From the NCBI GenBank assembly GCA_946055445.1, contig CAMGGF010000009.1, positions 1 to 17,039 on the forward strand: a stretch of DNA of 17,039 bases, read 5' to 3'. The DNA comes from an uncultured Ruminococcus sp. (lineage in GTDB: Bacteria; Bacillota; Clostridia; Oscillospirales; Acutalibacteraceae). The notes below the pieces were generated by a model that was given only the letters and a program-made list of their open reading frames with translations, was not told the DNA's origin and ran no database searches. The translations under genes and the position numbers were made by a program. Shown here one piece after another: positions 7,032 through 14,407 of this stretch (the first letter of the stretch is position 1; each line of letters starts with the position of its first letter).

Positions 7032-7709
7032 ATGCTTATTACGCTTATCAGAACCGTTATTCTATACATTCTTGTATTGATTACCTTTCGCATACTCGGC
7101 AAACGGCAGGTCGGCGAGTTGCAACCCGCCGATTTGGTGATTACACTTTTGCTGTCGGAGATTTTGGTGATTCCGATGCAGGACACGCAAATTCCGCTGA
7201 TAAACACGTTTATTCCCGTTCTGTTGCTGATTGGATTTGAAGTACTGATCTCGGTATTCAGCATCAAAAGCATTCGTCTGCGCACACTTTTACAGGGCAA
7301 CTCCATTATTGTCATACGGGACGGAAAATTGGACCAAAAACAATTAAAACGCCTGCGGTTTACCGTTGACGATTTATTGGAGGCGCTTCGAAAGAAAGAT
7401 ATTTTCGATATTTCGGAAGTGCAGTACGCCATTGTAGAAACCGACGGCACATTGAGCGTTTTGCAAAAACCCGAAGCCCGCGCACCGAAAGCACAAGCAC
7501 TTGCCGCCGCTGAGGAGGACAACGGCATTCCCTGTGTGGTGATCAGTGACGGGCATATTTTGGAGTCGGAATTTAAAGAATGCAATATGACACTGCAAAA
7601 ACTGGAAGCCTTGTTACAGAAAAAGCACATAAAAAAAGAGCGTGTTTTACTGATGACGCTCGACAAAAAAGGAAATATGCATTTAATTGAAAGGGCGGAA
7701 GAAGAATGA
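7032..7709 (+). CDS. DUF421 (YetF-like) membrane protein
   Basis: A 225-residue protein. The N-terminal part (about 1-80) holds three membrane helices with the family motif ITFRILGKRQVGELQPADLVITLLLSE. The cytoplasmic DUF421 domain follows, with LLQGNSIIVIRDGKLD, LRFTVDDLLEALRKKDIFDISEVQYAIVETDGTLSVL and a C-terminal segment with VVISDGHI. This is the standard DUF421 layout. Relatives occur in spore membranes of Bacillaceae, where DUF421-containing proteins such as 2Duf raise spore heat resistance; a similar role here is inferred. The reading frame extends back to 6909, but ATG 7032 is chosen because GGGAGA lies seven bases upstream and the upstream part would run into gerA. It overlaps the next gene by four bases (ATGA). 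Confidence 0.9.
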   Translation: MLITLIRTVILYILVLITFRILGKRQVGELQPADLVITLLLSEILVIPMQDTQIPLINTFIPVLLLIGFEVLISVFSIKSIRLRTLLQGNSIIVIRDGKLDQKQLKRLRFTVDDLLEALRKKDIFDISEVQYAIVETDGTLSVLQKPEARAPKAQALAAAEEDNGIPCVVISDGHILESEFKECNMTLQKLEALLQKKHIKKERVLLMTLDKKGNMHLIERAEEE

Positions 7710-8086
7710 AACGCATTGTTATTGCCGTGGTTTGCTTGATTTTGGCGGTGGGGATTTCGGTGTTCGGCTATCTGGATTTAACCCGTATTTCCGAAGCCAT
7801 GCAAACGCAGGCAAGCGCGCTCATACAATCGGCATCTACGGAAAACACACAGGAAACCGCCGCGCAATTAGCGTGTTTTTTGGAGGATTACACACGCTAT
7901 TCTACGCGGTTGGGCGCGTATGTGAACCACGGCGAACTCGATGACACCGAACTTTTGGTGCGAGGGCTTCAGGACAAATTCGAAAGCGGCAACACCGAAG
8001 AATTTACCGAGGATTTATATGAAATTCAATACCAGTTTGCACATTTAACAGGTTCGGAATCCCCGAAATTGCAAAATGTGTTTTAA
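7706..8086 (+). CDS. DUF4363 family protein, single N-terminal membrane anchor
   Basis: A 126-residue protein with one N-terminal hydrophobic helix (about 4-23, RIVIAVVCLILAVGISVFGY) and an acidic extracytoplasmic domain predicted to be all alpha-helical. Size, anchor and helix pattern fit DUF4363, a family often encoded directly after DUF421 proteins in Clostridia. Its start overlaps the DUF421 stop as ATGA, so the two are translationally coupled and probably form a complex. No catalytic motif is seen. The gene ends at the start of the terminator stem 8086-8122. Family placement rests on size, topology and neighbour. Confidence 0.8.
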   Translation: MKRIVIAVVCLILAVGISVFGYLDLTRISEAMQTQASALIQSASTENTQETAAQLACFLEDYTRYSTRLGAYVNHGELDDTELLVRGLQDKFESGNTEEFTEDLYEIQYQFAHLTGSESPKLQNVF

Positions 8087-8122
8087 AACCCGCCTTGCGC
8101 CGGATATGCACAAGGCGGGTTT
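8086..8122. terminator. Bidirectional terminator between convergent operons
   Basis: AAACCCGCCTTG (8086-8097) pairs perfectly over 12 bp with CAAGGCGGGTTT (8111-8122). It serves the DUF421-DUF4363 unit on the plus strand and the hprK-to-ROK operon on the minus strand, where TTTTAAAAC follows. Confidence 0.85.
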
Positions 8123-8133
8123 GCCGTTTGAAT

Positions 8134-9030
8134 TTACTTTTTCTCAAACTCCTGTTTTGCAAGGTAGGCGGCACCGAGCATACCGGCTTGATTTTTCATT
8201 GCCGCTTTTTTGATTTGCACTTCGCGGAAACTGTGCATCGGCCGCGCGTGAATACGGCGCGCAATTTCCGTAATGACATAATCTTCATTCATAATGCCGC
8301 CGCCGAGCACAATGCAAGGCGGATTGAAAATAAAAATCAAAGTCGTAAGCCCGCCGATGATTTCTTCAATCCAATTATCAATGACGGAATGAATGGTGAC
8401 ATTGTTGAAGTTTTCGGGCTCGAAAATTTCACGCCCCGTAAGCGTTTTTCCTGTCGCTTCGTGCACGGCATTTGCAAGCGCGCGGGTAGAAGCATACATT
8501 TCATAGCAACCGTTGTTGCCGCAAGTGCATTTTTTGCCGCCTGTATGGGTAACGATATGCCCAAATTCCCCTGCCGAGAAGTATTCTCCCGTATAAATCT
8601 TATTGTTCAGCCACAGCGCGCCGCCGACGCCCGTACCGTACGTTAAACACAGAAAATCGCTGTACCCCTGTGCCGCGCCGAAAACTGCCTCGGCGGTGGC
8701 GGCGGAATTGACATCGTTTTCCACCTTTACAGGCAAATTGTATTTCTTTTGAATGGTTTTTTTAATTTCAATCCCCGTGTAATTCGGAATGTTCTCGCTT
8801 GCAAAAATGATTTTGCCGAGTTCGCTGTTTACCTGCCCTGCCGTACTGATGCCGACGCAATCGACCTCGTCGGCATATTCGCCGACAATGGTCATAATTT
8901 TATGCATCAAATGCGGCCCGCCCAAATTTGCCTCGGTCGGCACTTCAAAAGACTGTGCAACGGTAAAATCTTCGTTGACCACGCCGTATTTTATTGCGGT
9001 TCCGCCGATATCAATGGCTAAAATTTTCAT
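8134..9030 (-). CDS. ROK family sugar kinase
   Basis: A 298-residue cytoplasmic ATP-dependent sugar kinase of the ROK family. The phosphate-binding loop DIGGTAIK is at 7-14, the catalytic base D106 lies in VENDVNSAA and a second ATP-binding loop is TYGTGVGGAL (130-139). The zinc site is H158 with C168, C170 and C175 in CTCGNNGC, and LGGGIM is near the C-terminus. Glucose, fructose, N-acetylglucosamine or N-acetylmannosamine are all possible substrates; the sequence alone does not decide. ATG 9030 has AAGGAG eight bases upstream. It is the last gene of the hprK operon, 12 bases after whiA, and the second ROK kinase in that operon. It is only distantly similar to the GlcK-like one at 11735. Confidence 0.9.
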   Translation of the reverse strand: MKILAIDIGGTAIKYGVVNEDFTVAQSFEVPTEANLGGPHLMHKIMTIVGEYADEVDCVGISTAGQVNSELGKIIFASENIPNYTGIEIKKTIQKKYNLPVKVENDVNSAATAEAVFGAAQGYSDFLCLTYGTGVGGALWLNNKIYTGEYFSAGEFGHIVTHTGGKKCTCGNNGCYEMYASTRALANAVHEATGKTLTGREIFEPENFNNVTIHSVIDNWIEEIIGGLTTLIFIFNPPCIVLGGGIMNEDYVITEIARRIHARPMHSFREVQIKKAAMKNQAGMLGAAYLAKQEFEKK

Positions 9031-9042
9031 AGTAGGCTCTCC

Positions 9043-9939
9043 TTATTTTTCCGCTTTTTGGGCAAGTTCACACAGTTTTTTCAGCCGATAATTGACGCCG
9101 GAACGCGACATCGGCGGTTTCATTTCTTCCCCGATTTGCTGCAAAGAATAATCGGGATTTTGCAAACGCAACAGGGCAATTTGCCGATATTCTTTCGGCA
9201 ATTCCGCAAAAAGTGCGGTGTTTTTCAGTTTTTCAATCAGTTCAATCTGTTGCACAGCCGCATTCACGGTTTTGTTGAGATTGGCGCTTTCAAAGTTTAA
9301 GCGGCGGTTTACATTGTTGCGAATGTCTTTATACACAATCACATCAATGAACTCCATCACAAAACGCGCCGCACCCATAATGCCTAAAAGATTTTGAATT
9401 TCCTCTGTCTTTTTAAAATACAGCACATATAAGCCGCCGCGACGCACCGATTTCGGTGAAAAATCATTGTTTTCCAAGAATTTTTTTAAGTCTAAACTCA
9501 AATTGTAATGCGGCACAACAAATTCCAAATGGTAGTTCTTTTCAGGCGAATTGACTGTACCGCATGCAAGAAATGCACCGCGCAAAAATGCGCCTACACA
9601 GCAGTCATCCGTAATATTTGCCCAATTCAAGCGCCGCACGCGCTCACTGCCGTTACAGCCGAATGCGGCGAGAATACGCAAACGGTCCTCGGCATTTTCC
9701 ACCGAAACCTTATATTTTTTGACAGAGGGCTTTTGCGGCAAAACCTTGTGCAGACACAAACGCTCCGCCAAATAACTGTATTTTTCCGCAACCGCCTCAT
9801 TTTCAGTGGAAATGGACAGTTCTTTACCCGAGAATGCGCGCCCAAACAGCATAAGCCCGTAACTTTCCGCTAAAAGACAGCACGGTTTTTCGGGCTGAAT
9901 ATGTAGCAATTCCTCTTTTAAATCGGACGAAAATGACAT
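9043..9939 (-). CDS. whiA: WhiA, DNA-binding protein with LAGLIDADG-like and helix-turn-helix domains
   Basis: A 298-residue regulator. In actinomycetes WhiA is a sporulation transcription factor; in Firmicutes it affects cell division and chromosome segregation. The opening SFSSDLKEELLHIQPEKPCC is the WhiA N-terminus. The middle (about 80-190) is the degenerate homing-endonuclease fold with FLRGAFLACGTVNSPEKNYHLEFV. The C-terminus (about 225-295) is the helix-turn-helix with ALLRLQNPDYSLQQIGEEMKPPMSRSGVNYRLKKL. Length is normal. The ribosome binding site AGGTAA overlaps the rapZ stop codon, and only five bases separate the genes. yvcK, usually between rapZ and whiA, is missing. Confidence 0.95.
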   Translation of the reverse strand: MSFSSDLKEELLHIQPEKPCCLLAESYGLMLFGRAFSGKELSISTENEAVAEKYSYLAERLCLHKVLPQKPSVKKYKVSVENAEDRLRILAAFGCNGSERVRRLNWANITDDCCVGAFLRGAFLACGTVNSPEKNYHLEFVVPHYNLSLDLKKFLENNDFSPKSVRRGGLYVLYFKKTEEIQNLLGIMGAARFVMEFIDVIVYKDIRNNVNRRLNFESANLNKTVNAAVQQIELIEKLKNTALFAELPKEYRQIALLRLQNPDYSLQQIGEEMKPPMSRSGVNYRLKKLCELAQKAEK

Positions 9940-9944
9940 TTCGG

Positions 9945-10805
9945 TTACCTGTTCATATCACGGTGGAACACACTGCTGTACGCACCGTTTTCCAACAAAT
10001 GTTTGTTAATTAACTCCGCAAACACGACGGAACGGTGTTTGCCGCCCGTACAGCCTACGGCGATGGTCAACTGGCTTTTGCCCTCGCTTCGATACAGCGG
10101 CAAAAGGTAGTCCAGCAAATCCAAAAGTTTCACTTTTAAGCCTTGCGCCTGGTCAAACTTTAATACAAATTTACGGACTTCTTCGTCAAGCCCCGTATGG
10201 CTTTTCAGTTCCGGCACATAAAACGGGTTCGGCAGACAACGGACATCGAAAACCAAATCCGCCTCTTTCGGCGCACCGTATTTAAAGCCAAACGAAATAC
10301 AATAGACTTTCATTGCCTTGGAAGCATCGTCCATAAACAGATTTGCCACACGCTCTTTAAACTGCGAACTTTTCACCTGTGAAGTATCAATGATATAGTC
10401 GGCACGCTGGCGCGCGGGCAAAAGTAACTCGCGCTCTTTGGCAATCGCCTCGGCAATCGACGGAGAGTCATACATATCGGCAAGCGGATGTTTGCGGCGC
10501 GTTTCCTGATAACGGCGCATAATCACATCATTGTCCGCATCAATAAAGAGAATTTTGTACTGCACATTCATATTCTCCAAATCGCCCAAAACGCTGAACA
10601 GCGAAGAAAAGGACGCACCGAGCCGAATGTCCGCCACAACGGCGACACGGTCACGGTGTTCATTTGATTTGATAATCAACTCTGCAAATGTCGGAATCAG
10701 TTCGGGCGGCATATTGTCCACGCAATAATAGCCGATGTCCTCCAACGCGTCTACCGCGGCGGATTTGCCTGCGCCCGAAAGCCCGGTTACAATTACCAAT
10801 TCCAT
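9945..10805 (-). CDS. rapZ: RapZ/YvcJ nucleotide-binding protein
   Basis: A 286-residue protein with the Walker A motif GLSGAGKS at 8-15, followed by DALEDIGYYCVDNMPPELIP. The C-terminal domain (about 160-286) contains FGFKYGAPKEADLVFDVRCLPNPFY and the ligand-pocket motif GCTGGKHRSVVFAE, ending in HRDMNR. In E. coli RapZ senses glucosamine-6-phosphate and directs RNase E to GlmZ; in Bacillus, YvcJ hydrolyses nucleotides and affects competence. The Firmicute role is the likelier one here. It starts two bases after murB ends, with GGGGAAG upstream, and is followed directly by whiA. Confidence 0.95.
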   Translation of the reverse strand: MELVIVTGLSGAGKSAAVDALEDIGYYCVDNMPPELIPTFAELIIKSNEHRDRVAVVADIRLGASFSSLFSVLGDLENMNVQYKILFIDADNDVIMRRYQETRRKHPLADMYDSPSIAEAIAKERELLLPARQRADYIIDTSQVKSSQFKERVANLFMDDASKAMKVYCISFGFKYGAPKEADLVFDVRCLPNPFYVPELKSHTGLDEEVRKFVLKFDQAQGLKVKLLDLLDYLLPLYRSEGKSQLTIAVGCTGGKHRSVVFAELINKHLLENGAYSSVFHRDMNR

Positions 10806-10807
10806 TG

Positions 10808-11716
10808 TTACACTTCCCCGATAAATTCCACTTCTGTTTGCAACTGCACGCCTGTTTCACGCAATACAGTTTCTTGAATATGGCGTATCAATGCCAAAAT
10901 ATCGTCTGTTGTCGCGCCGCCTTTGTTAATCACAAAGCCCGCGTGCTTCTCGCTGACCTGTGCACCGCCGATTGCAAAGCCTTTTAACCCGCATTCTTCA
11001 ATCAGCGCACCTGCAAAATACCCCTCCGGCCGTTTAAAAGTACTGCCTGCACTTGGGTATTCCAACGGCTGTTTTGCCGTGCGGCGCGCCATTTTATCGT
11101 CCATTGCCGCTTTAATTTCGGCAGGATTGCCGGGCGTCAACTGCAAATACAGTTCGGTAATGCAGTAATCTTTTCCGGAATACACACTTTTTCGATAGCC
11201 CAGCGCCAATGCTTCACCTGAAAAACTGCCGACGGTACCGTCAGGCGCAATGTGGGTGCATTTTGTTAAAACATCTTTCATTTCGCCGCCGTAAGCACCC
11301 GCGTTCATATACGCCGCGCCGCCCGCAGAGCCCGGAATACCGTATGCAAATTCCAAACCCGAAAGCCCTTGCTTATATGCAAAATTGCAAAGCGCCGTCA
11401 GCGGTGCGCCTGCCGCACAGCGAATTTGCCCGTCACCGAGATAGACAATCTCGGACATCGGCGTTGAAAGGCGCAAAACCGCGCCGCGTACACCTTTGTC
11501 GGACACCAACAGATTACTGCCGTTGCCGATGACAAAATACGGTACATCGCTTTCTCTGCACGCTTTTACAAGTGCAGACAACGCCTCCACGCTGTTTGGC
11601 ATAAGCAGTAAATCGGCATTGCCGCCCGTTTGAAAACTCGTTATCTTTGCAAGCGGGTAATCCCTGTAATATTCGGTTTTAAAACGCGATGCCGCCGCCA
11701 AAATCTTTTCAAACAA
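10808..11716 (-). CDS. murB: UDP-N-acetylenolpyruvoylglucosamine reductase MurB
   Basis: A 302-residue FAD enzyme that reduces UDP-GlcNAc-enolpyruvate to UDP-MurNAc in peptidoglycan synthesis. FAD-binding segments are FQTGGNADLL (28-37) and VIGNGSNLLVSDKG (62-75). GIPGSAGGAAYMNAGAYGGE is at 126-145. The expected catalytic residues are R175 in GYRKSVYS, S225 in PSAGSTFKRP and E295 in QTEVEFIG. The lack of the extra loop and its placement make it the short type II form. The start is TTG at 11714-11716. GGAGG (11725-11729) stands eight bases upstream, no in-frame ATG lies between, and the glcK stop is only 18 bases away, so this rare start is well supported. It is in the middle of the hprK operon. 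Confidence 0.95.
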   Translation of the reverse strand: MFEKILAAASRFKTEYYRDYPLAKITSFQTGGNADLLLMPNSVEALSALVKACRESDVPYFVIGNGSNLLVSDKGVRGAVLRLSTPMSEIVYLGDGQIRCAAGAPLTALCNFAYKQGLSGLEFAYGIPGSAGGAAYMNAGAYGGEMKDVLTKCTHIAPDGTVGSFSGEALALGYRKSVYSGKDYCITELYLQLTPGNPAEIKAAMDDKMARRTAKQPLEYPSAGSTFKRPEGYFAGALIEECGLKGFAIGGAQVSEKHAGFVINKGGATTDDILALIRHIQETVLRETGVQLQTEVEFIGEV

Positions 11717-11734
11717 GGAAAGGTCCTCCGATGT

Positions 11735-12682
11735 TTATTCGTCTAACAATGCCGCGCCGATTACGCCTGCATCATTGCCCAGAACCGCGGCGCAGATTTG
11801 CGTTTGTTTGCCGCAGTGAATACTGTACCGTTCTTTTGTAACGTATTCGCGCAGGGGTGCGAGCAACGGTTCGCCCTCACAGCCGATACCGCCGCCGATG
11901 CACAGCACATCGGGTTGGAATGTATTGACAACATTGGTCACACCTGCCGCAAGATAGCGGATATAGGTATCTACCACCTGTTTTGCCGCCGTATCGCCTT
12001 TGCGCATACCGTCAAACGCGGTTCTGCCGTTGACTTTGGTAATGTCGCCGTCAACCACTTCCCACATCAAAGAAGCCTTGTTTTCCTCCATTGCCGCTTT
12101 GGTTTGACGCACCAAAGCCGTTGCCGAAGAATATGCCTCCCAACAGCCTTTTCTGCCGCAAGTGCACGGCTCACCGTCCACAACAATAACATTGTGCCCC
12201 ATTTCGCCCGCAGCATCATTACAGCCGTTCACGATTTTGCCGTTGACAATAATTCCGCTGCCGACGCCCGTACCGAGCGTGACCGCGACGAAATTTTCCA
12301 CATTGCCGCCCGCACCCGCGACCGCCTCGCCGAGCGCGGCGCAGTTGGCATCATTTTCAATGTAAATCGGTTTGTCAAAGTATTTTAACAGAATATCCCG
12401 CGCCGGAACTTTATCAAAGCCCAAATTATTGGCGTATTCGATAATGCCCATACGCTTATTGACAGAACCGGGCGTACCGATACCGATGGACAAAACATCG
12501 TCCATCGTAATCCCCGCCGTTTTGACCGCTTCGTTTACACAAGCGGCAATGTCCGCCAAAATCTCGCCCGCAGGACGCGGACAGGCGGTTTTCCGCTTCG
12601 CTTTTGCGACAATTTTATAAAACTCGTCGACAACGCCTGCCACAATATTTGTACCGCCTAAATCCACACCGATTCTATACAT
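11735..12682 (-). CDS. glcK: ROK family glucokinase
   Basis: A 315-residue kinase expected to phosphorylate glucose with ATP. The phosphate loop is DLGGTNIVAG (7-16), the catalytic D111 is in IENDANCAALGEA, the second loop is TLGTGVGSGI and the zinc site is H163 with C173, C175 and C180 in CTCGRKGC. GGGIG is near residue 270. The longer C-terminal half and its AGxTNVVNTFQPDVLCIGGG segment are typical of Firmicute GlcK. The frame extends to 12730, inside hprK, but ATG 12682 is chosen because GGAGG is eight bases upstream; ATG 12688 is only two or three bases from it. It follows hprK by 32 bases, linking glucose phosphorylation to catabolite control. Confidence 0.9.
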   Translation of the reverse strand: MYRIGVDLGGTNIVAGVVDEFYKIVAKAKRKTACPRPAGEILADIAACVNEAVKTAGITMDDVLSIGIGTPGSVNKRMGIIEYANNLGFDKVPARDILLKYFDKPIYIENDANCAALGEAVAGAGGNVENFVAVTLGTGVGSGIIVNGKIVNGCNDAAGEMGHNVIVVDGEPCTCGRKGCWEAYSSATALVRQTKAAMEENKASLMWEVVDGDITKVNGRTAFDGMRKGDTAAKQVVDTYIRYLAAGVTNVVNTFQPDVLCIGGGIGCEGEPLLAPLREYVTKERYSIHCGKQTQICAAVLGNDAGVIGAALLDE

Positions 12683-12714
12683 ATGCATTTCCTCCGATAC
12701 CGTATTCAAAATTT

Positions 12715-13683
12715 TTAATAATTCTGCCAAATTTCAAGTTCTTCTTCTGCCGCTTCCTCACCCTCGTCCATACCGAGATGATGCAGAAGTTCTCGCGCGG
12801 CGTTATAGCCCATTTTCTTTTGGCGGTTGTTCATCGCCGCAACTTCAATGATAATCGCCAAATTGCGCCCGGGTTTGACCGGCACAACCGTAACAGGCAC
12901 TTTCACGCCCATAATGCTGATATAATCGTTATCAAGCCCCATACGGTCATACACTTTTGTGGAGTCCCACGGCTCTAACTGCACAACCATATTGATTTTT
13001 TCAGTCAGTTTCACAGCACCCATACCGAAAATACGGCGCGCATTGATAATGCCGATACCGCGCAATTCAATGAAATGGCGAATATTATCCGGTGCGGAAC
13101 CGACCAGCGTTTTGTTGGATACACGGCGGATTTCCACGGCGTCGTCGGCAATTAAACGGTGACCGCGTTTAATCAGTTCCACCGCCGTTTCGCTTTTGCC
13201 CACGCCGCTGTCGCCGACAATCAGCACGCCCTCACCGTACACTTCCACCAACACACCGTGACGGGTGATTCGCTCGGCAAGTTCGGTGTTTAAAAAATGT
13301 ATCAGCGCAGACATACAGCCCGAGGTGGAGTCCTCTGTCCGCAAAAGCGGCACCTGATATTTTTGCGCCAAAGTCCGCAGAATTTCGGGACAATTCAAAT
13401 TGCGGGTAATCAAAATCAGCGGCGGCTTGCGGCAAGTTAAGCGTTCCAAACCCTGTGCCTGCTGCTCCTCGCTTAAAGTCTTTAAAAACTCCAATTCCGA
13501 AAGCCCTAAAATTTGCACGCGCGCCGGGTCAAAATAATCGTCGCGCCCTGCAAGCAGAAGCCCCGGACGGTTCACATCCTGTGAAGTAACGGACAACTCG
13601 TTTGCGTCAGCCGGCATATACAAAACTTCAAAAGAAAACTCTTTTAAAATTTTTGCCAGGGACACCGAATAGTTCGAAGCCAT
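12715..13683 (-). CDS. hprK: HPr kinase/phosphorylase
   Basis: A 322-residue bifunctional sensor enzyme that phosphorylates or dephosphorylates Ser46 of HPr in response to ATP, fructose-1,6-bisphosphate and phosphate, controlling CcpA-dependent catabolite repression. The N-terminal domain (about 1-130) is followed by the P-loop GDSGVGKS (157-164), the segment HRLIADDAVEI and the HprK signature NIRHFIELRGIGIINARRIFG (about 200-220). A conserved NNRQKKMGYNAARELL helix is near the C-terminus, and the tail EGEEAAEEELE is acidic. Length is typical. GAGGAG lies nine bases upstream of ATG 13683, and a strong promoter is at 13716-13744. It is the first gene of a six-gene operon. No HPr gene is in the window. 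Confidence 0.96.
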   Translation of the reverse strand: MASNYSVSLAKILKEFSFEVLYMPADANELSVTSQDVNRPGLLLAGRDDYFDPARVQILGLSELEFLKTLSEEQQAQGLERLTCRKPPLILITRNLNCPEILRTLAQKYQVPLLRTEDSTSGCMSALIHFLNTELAERITRHGVLVEVYGEGVLIVGDSGVGKSETAVELIKRGHRLIADDAVEIRRVSNKTLVGSAPDNIRHFIELRGIGIINARRIFGMGAVKLTEKINMVVQLEPWDSTKVYDRMGLDNDYISIMGVKVPVTVVPVKPGRNLAIIIEVAAMNNRQKKMGYNAARELLHHLGMDEGEEAAEEELEIWQNY

Positions 13684-13715
13684 TACGGTACACTCCTCTT
13701 TTTATATTCCCTTGT

Positions 13716-13744
13716 ATTATAATCGAAAATCGCGCACTTTCCAA
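13716..13744 (-). promoter_or_regulatory. Strong sigma-A-type promoter of the hprK operon
   Basis: TTGGAA (13739-13744) and the consensus TATAAT (13716-13721) are spaced by 17 bases on the minus strand. The start near 13709 leaves a leader of about 25 nt with GAGGAG. It probably drives all six genes down to the terminator at 8086-8122. Confidence 0.8.
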
Positions 13745-13844
13745 TAGTTTTTCGGAAAATTCTTTGCATTTTCACAAGGTTTTTTGAAAAAATACCGTTC
13801 GCATAAGCGGACGCGAAGTTGCCATACTACTACGGGTGAAGAAA

Positions 13845-14369
13845 ATGGTTACAGTTGTGTTGCCCGGCGAAGAAAACAAACGCTGTGCAAAGGCGCTCTG
13901 CACGGTTTTGGAACGCTACGGCGGCGCGGTATTTGCCGACGAAAGCGAAATTTCGGATTTTGCACCGGTGGCCTCGGTGTTTTTTGTCTGTAACGGGAAG
14001 CAAATCAAAGCCGTGCCGCGCGCGTCCGTTTTGCTGTTGACAGACGAAAAATTTCAGCCAAACATTTTGCAAAACGGCGCATACAGGTACATTGTTGCCG
14101 ACGCAGACACCGTTTTATGTACGATTCCGAACAGCATTACGGTCGGTATGGGGAAAGAAAGCCTAATCAGCGTTTCGAGTATAGAGGATTCGCATTTGCA
14201 AATCTGCATACAACGCCCCGTGAAAACTTTTTCGGGCAAAGAGATTTTGCCGTGTGAGTTTTCGGTGTACTGTGCAGAAAAACAAGATGTGAAGACCGTT
14301 TTATTTGCTTTTGCGGTGTTGTTGCTGTCAGATAAAGCGGATACGGAAAAACTGACCGTACAAATATAA
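13845..14369 (+). CDS. Unrecognised 174-residue protein
   Basis: I do not recognise this protein. ATG 13845 has GGGTGA (13834-13839) five bases upstream; an in-frame GTG at 13836 would overlap that site and is less likely. The sequence has no signal peptide, and its only long hydrophobic stretch (TVLFAFAVLLLSDKAD, about 150-165) is near the C-terminus. The first half alternates hydrophobic beta strands (MVTVVLPGEEN, VASVFFVCNG, ASVLLLTDEK) and helices like a small alpha/beta domain. The second half (ITVGMGKESLISVSSIEDSHLQICIQR) looks all-beta. It is divergent from hprK and converges on the retron reverse transcriptase across a shared terminator. No promoter is clear to me in the 100 bases before it. 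It may be a lineage-specific conserved protein. Confidence 0.75.
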   Translation: MVTVVLPGEENKRCAKALCTVLERYGGAVFADESEISDFAPVASVFFVCNGKQIKAVPRASVLLLTDEKFQPNILQNGAYRYIVADADTVLCTIPNSITVGMGKESLISVSSIEDSHLQICIQRPVKTFSGKEILPCEFSVYCAEKQDVKTVLFAFAVLLLSDKADTEKLTVQI

Positions 14370-14370
14370 A

Positions 14371-14400
14371 AAAAGCGATGGGTCTTTACCCATCGCTTTT
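14371..14400. terminator. Strong bidirectional terminator closing the retron and the 174-residue gene
   Basis: AAAAGCGATGGGT (14371-14383) pairs perfectly over 13 bp with ACCCATCGCTTTT (14388-14400) around CTTT. On the minus strand it lies 7 bases after the reverse transcriptase stop and runs into seven T residues, a textbook terminator. On the plus strand only four T residues follow. Confidence 0.92.
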
Positions 14401-14407
14401 CGCGGTA

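Noticed and set aside
12683..12730. Longer start for the glucokinase at 12730
   Set aside because: The extra 16 residues overlap the end of hprK and have no family match, while GGAGG is placed correctly for ATG 12682.
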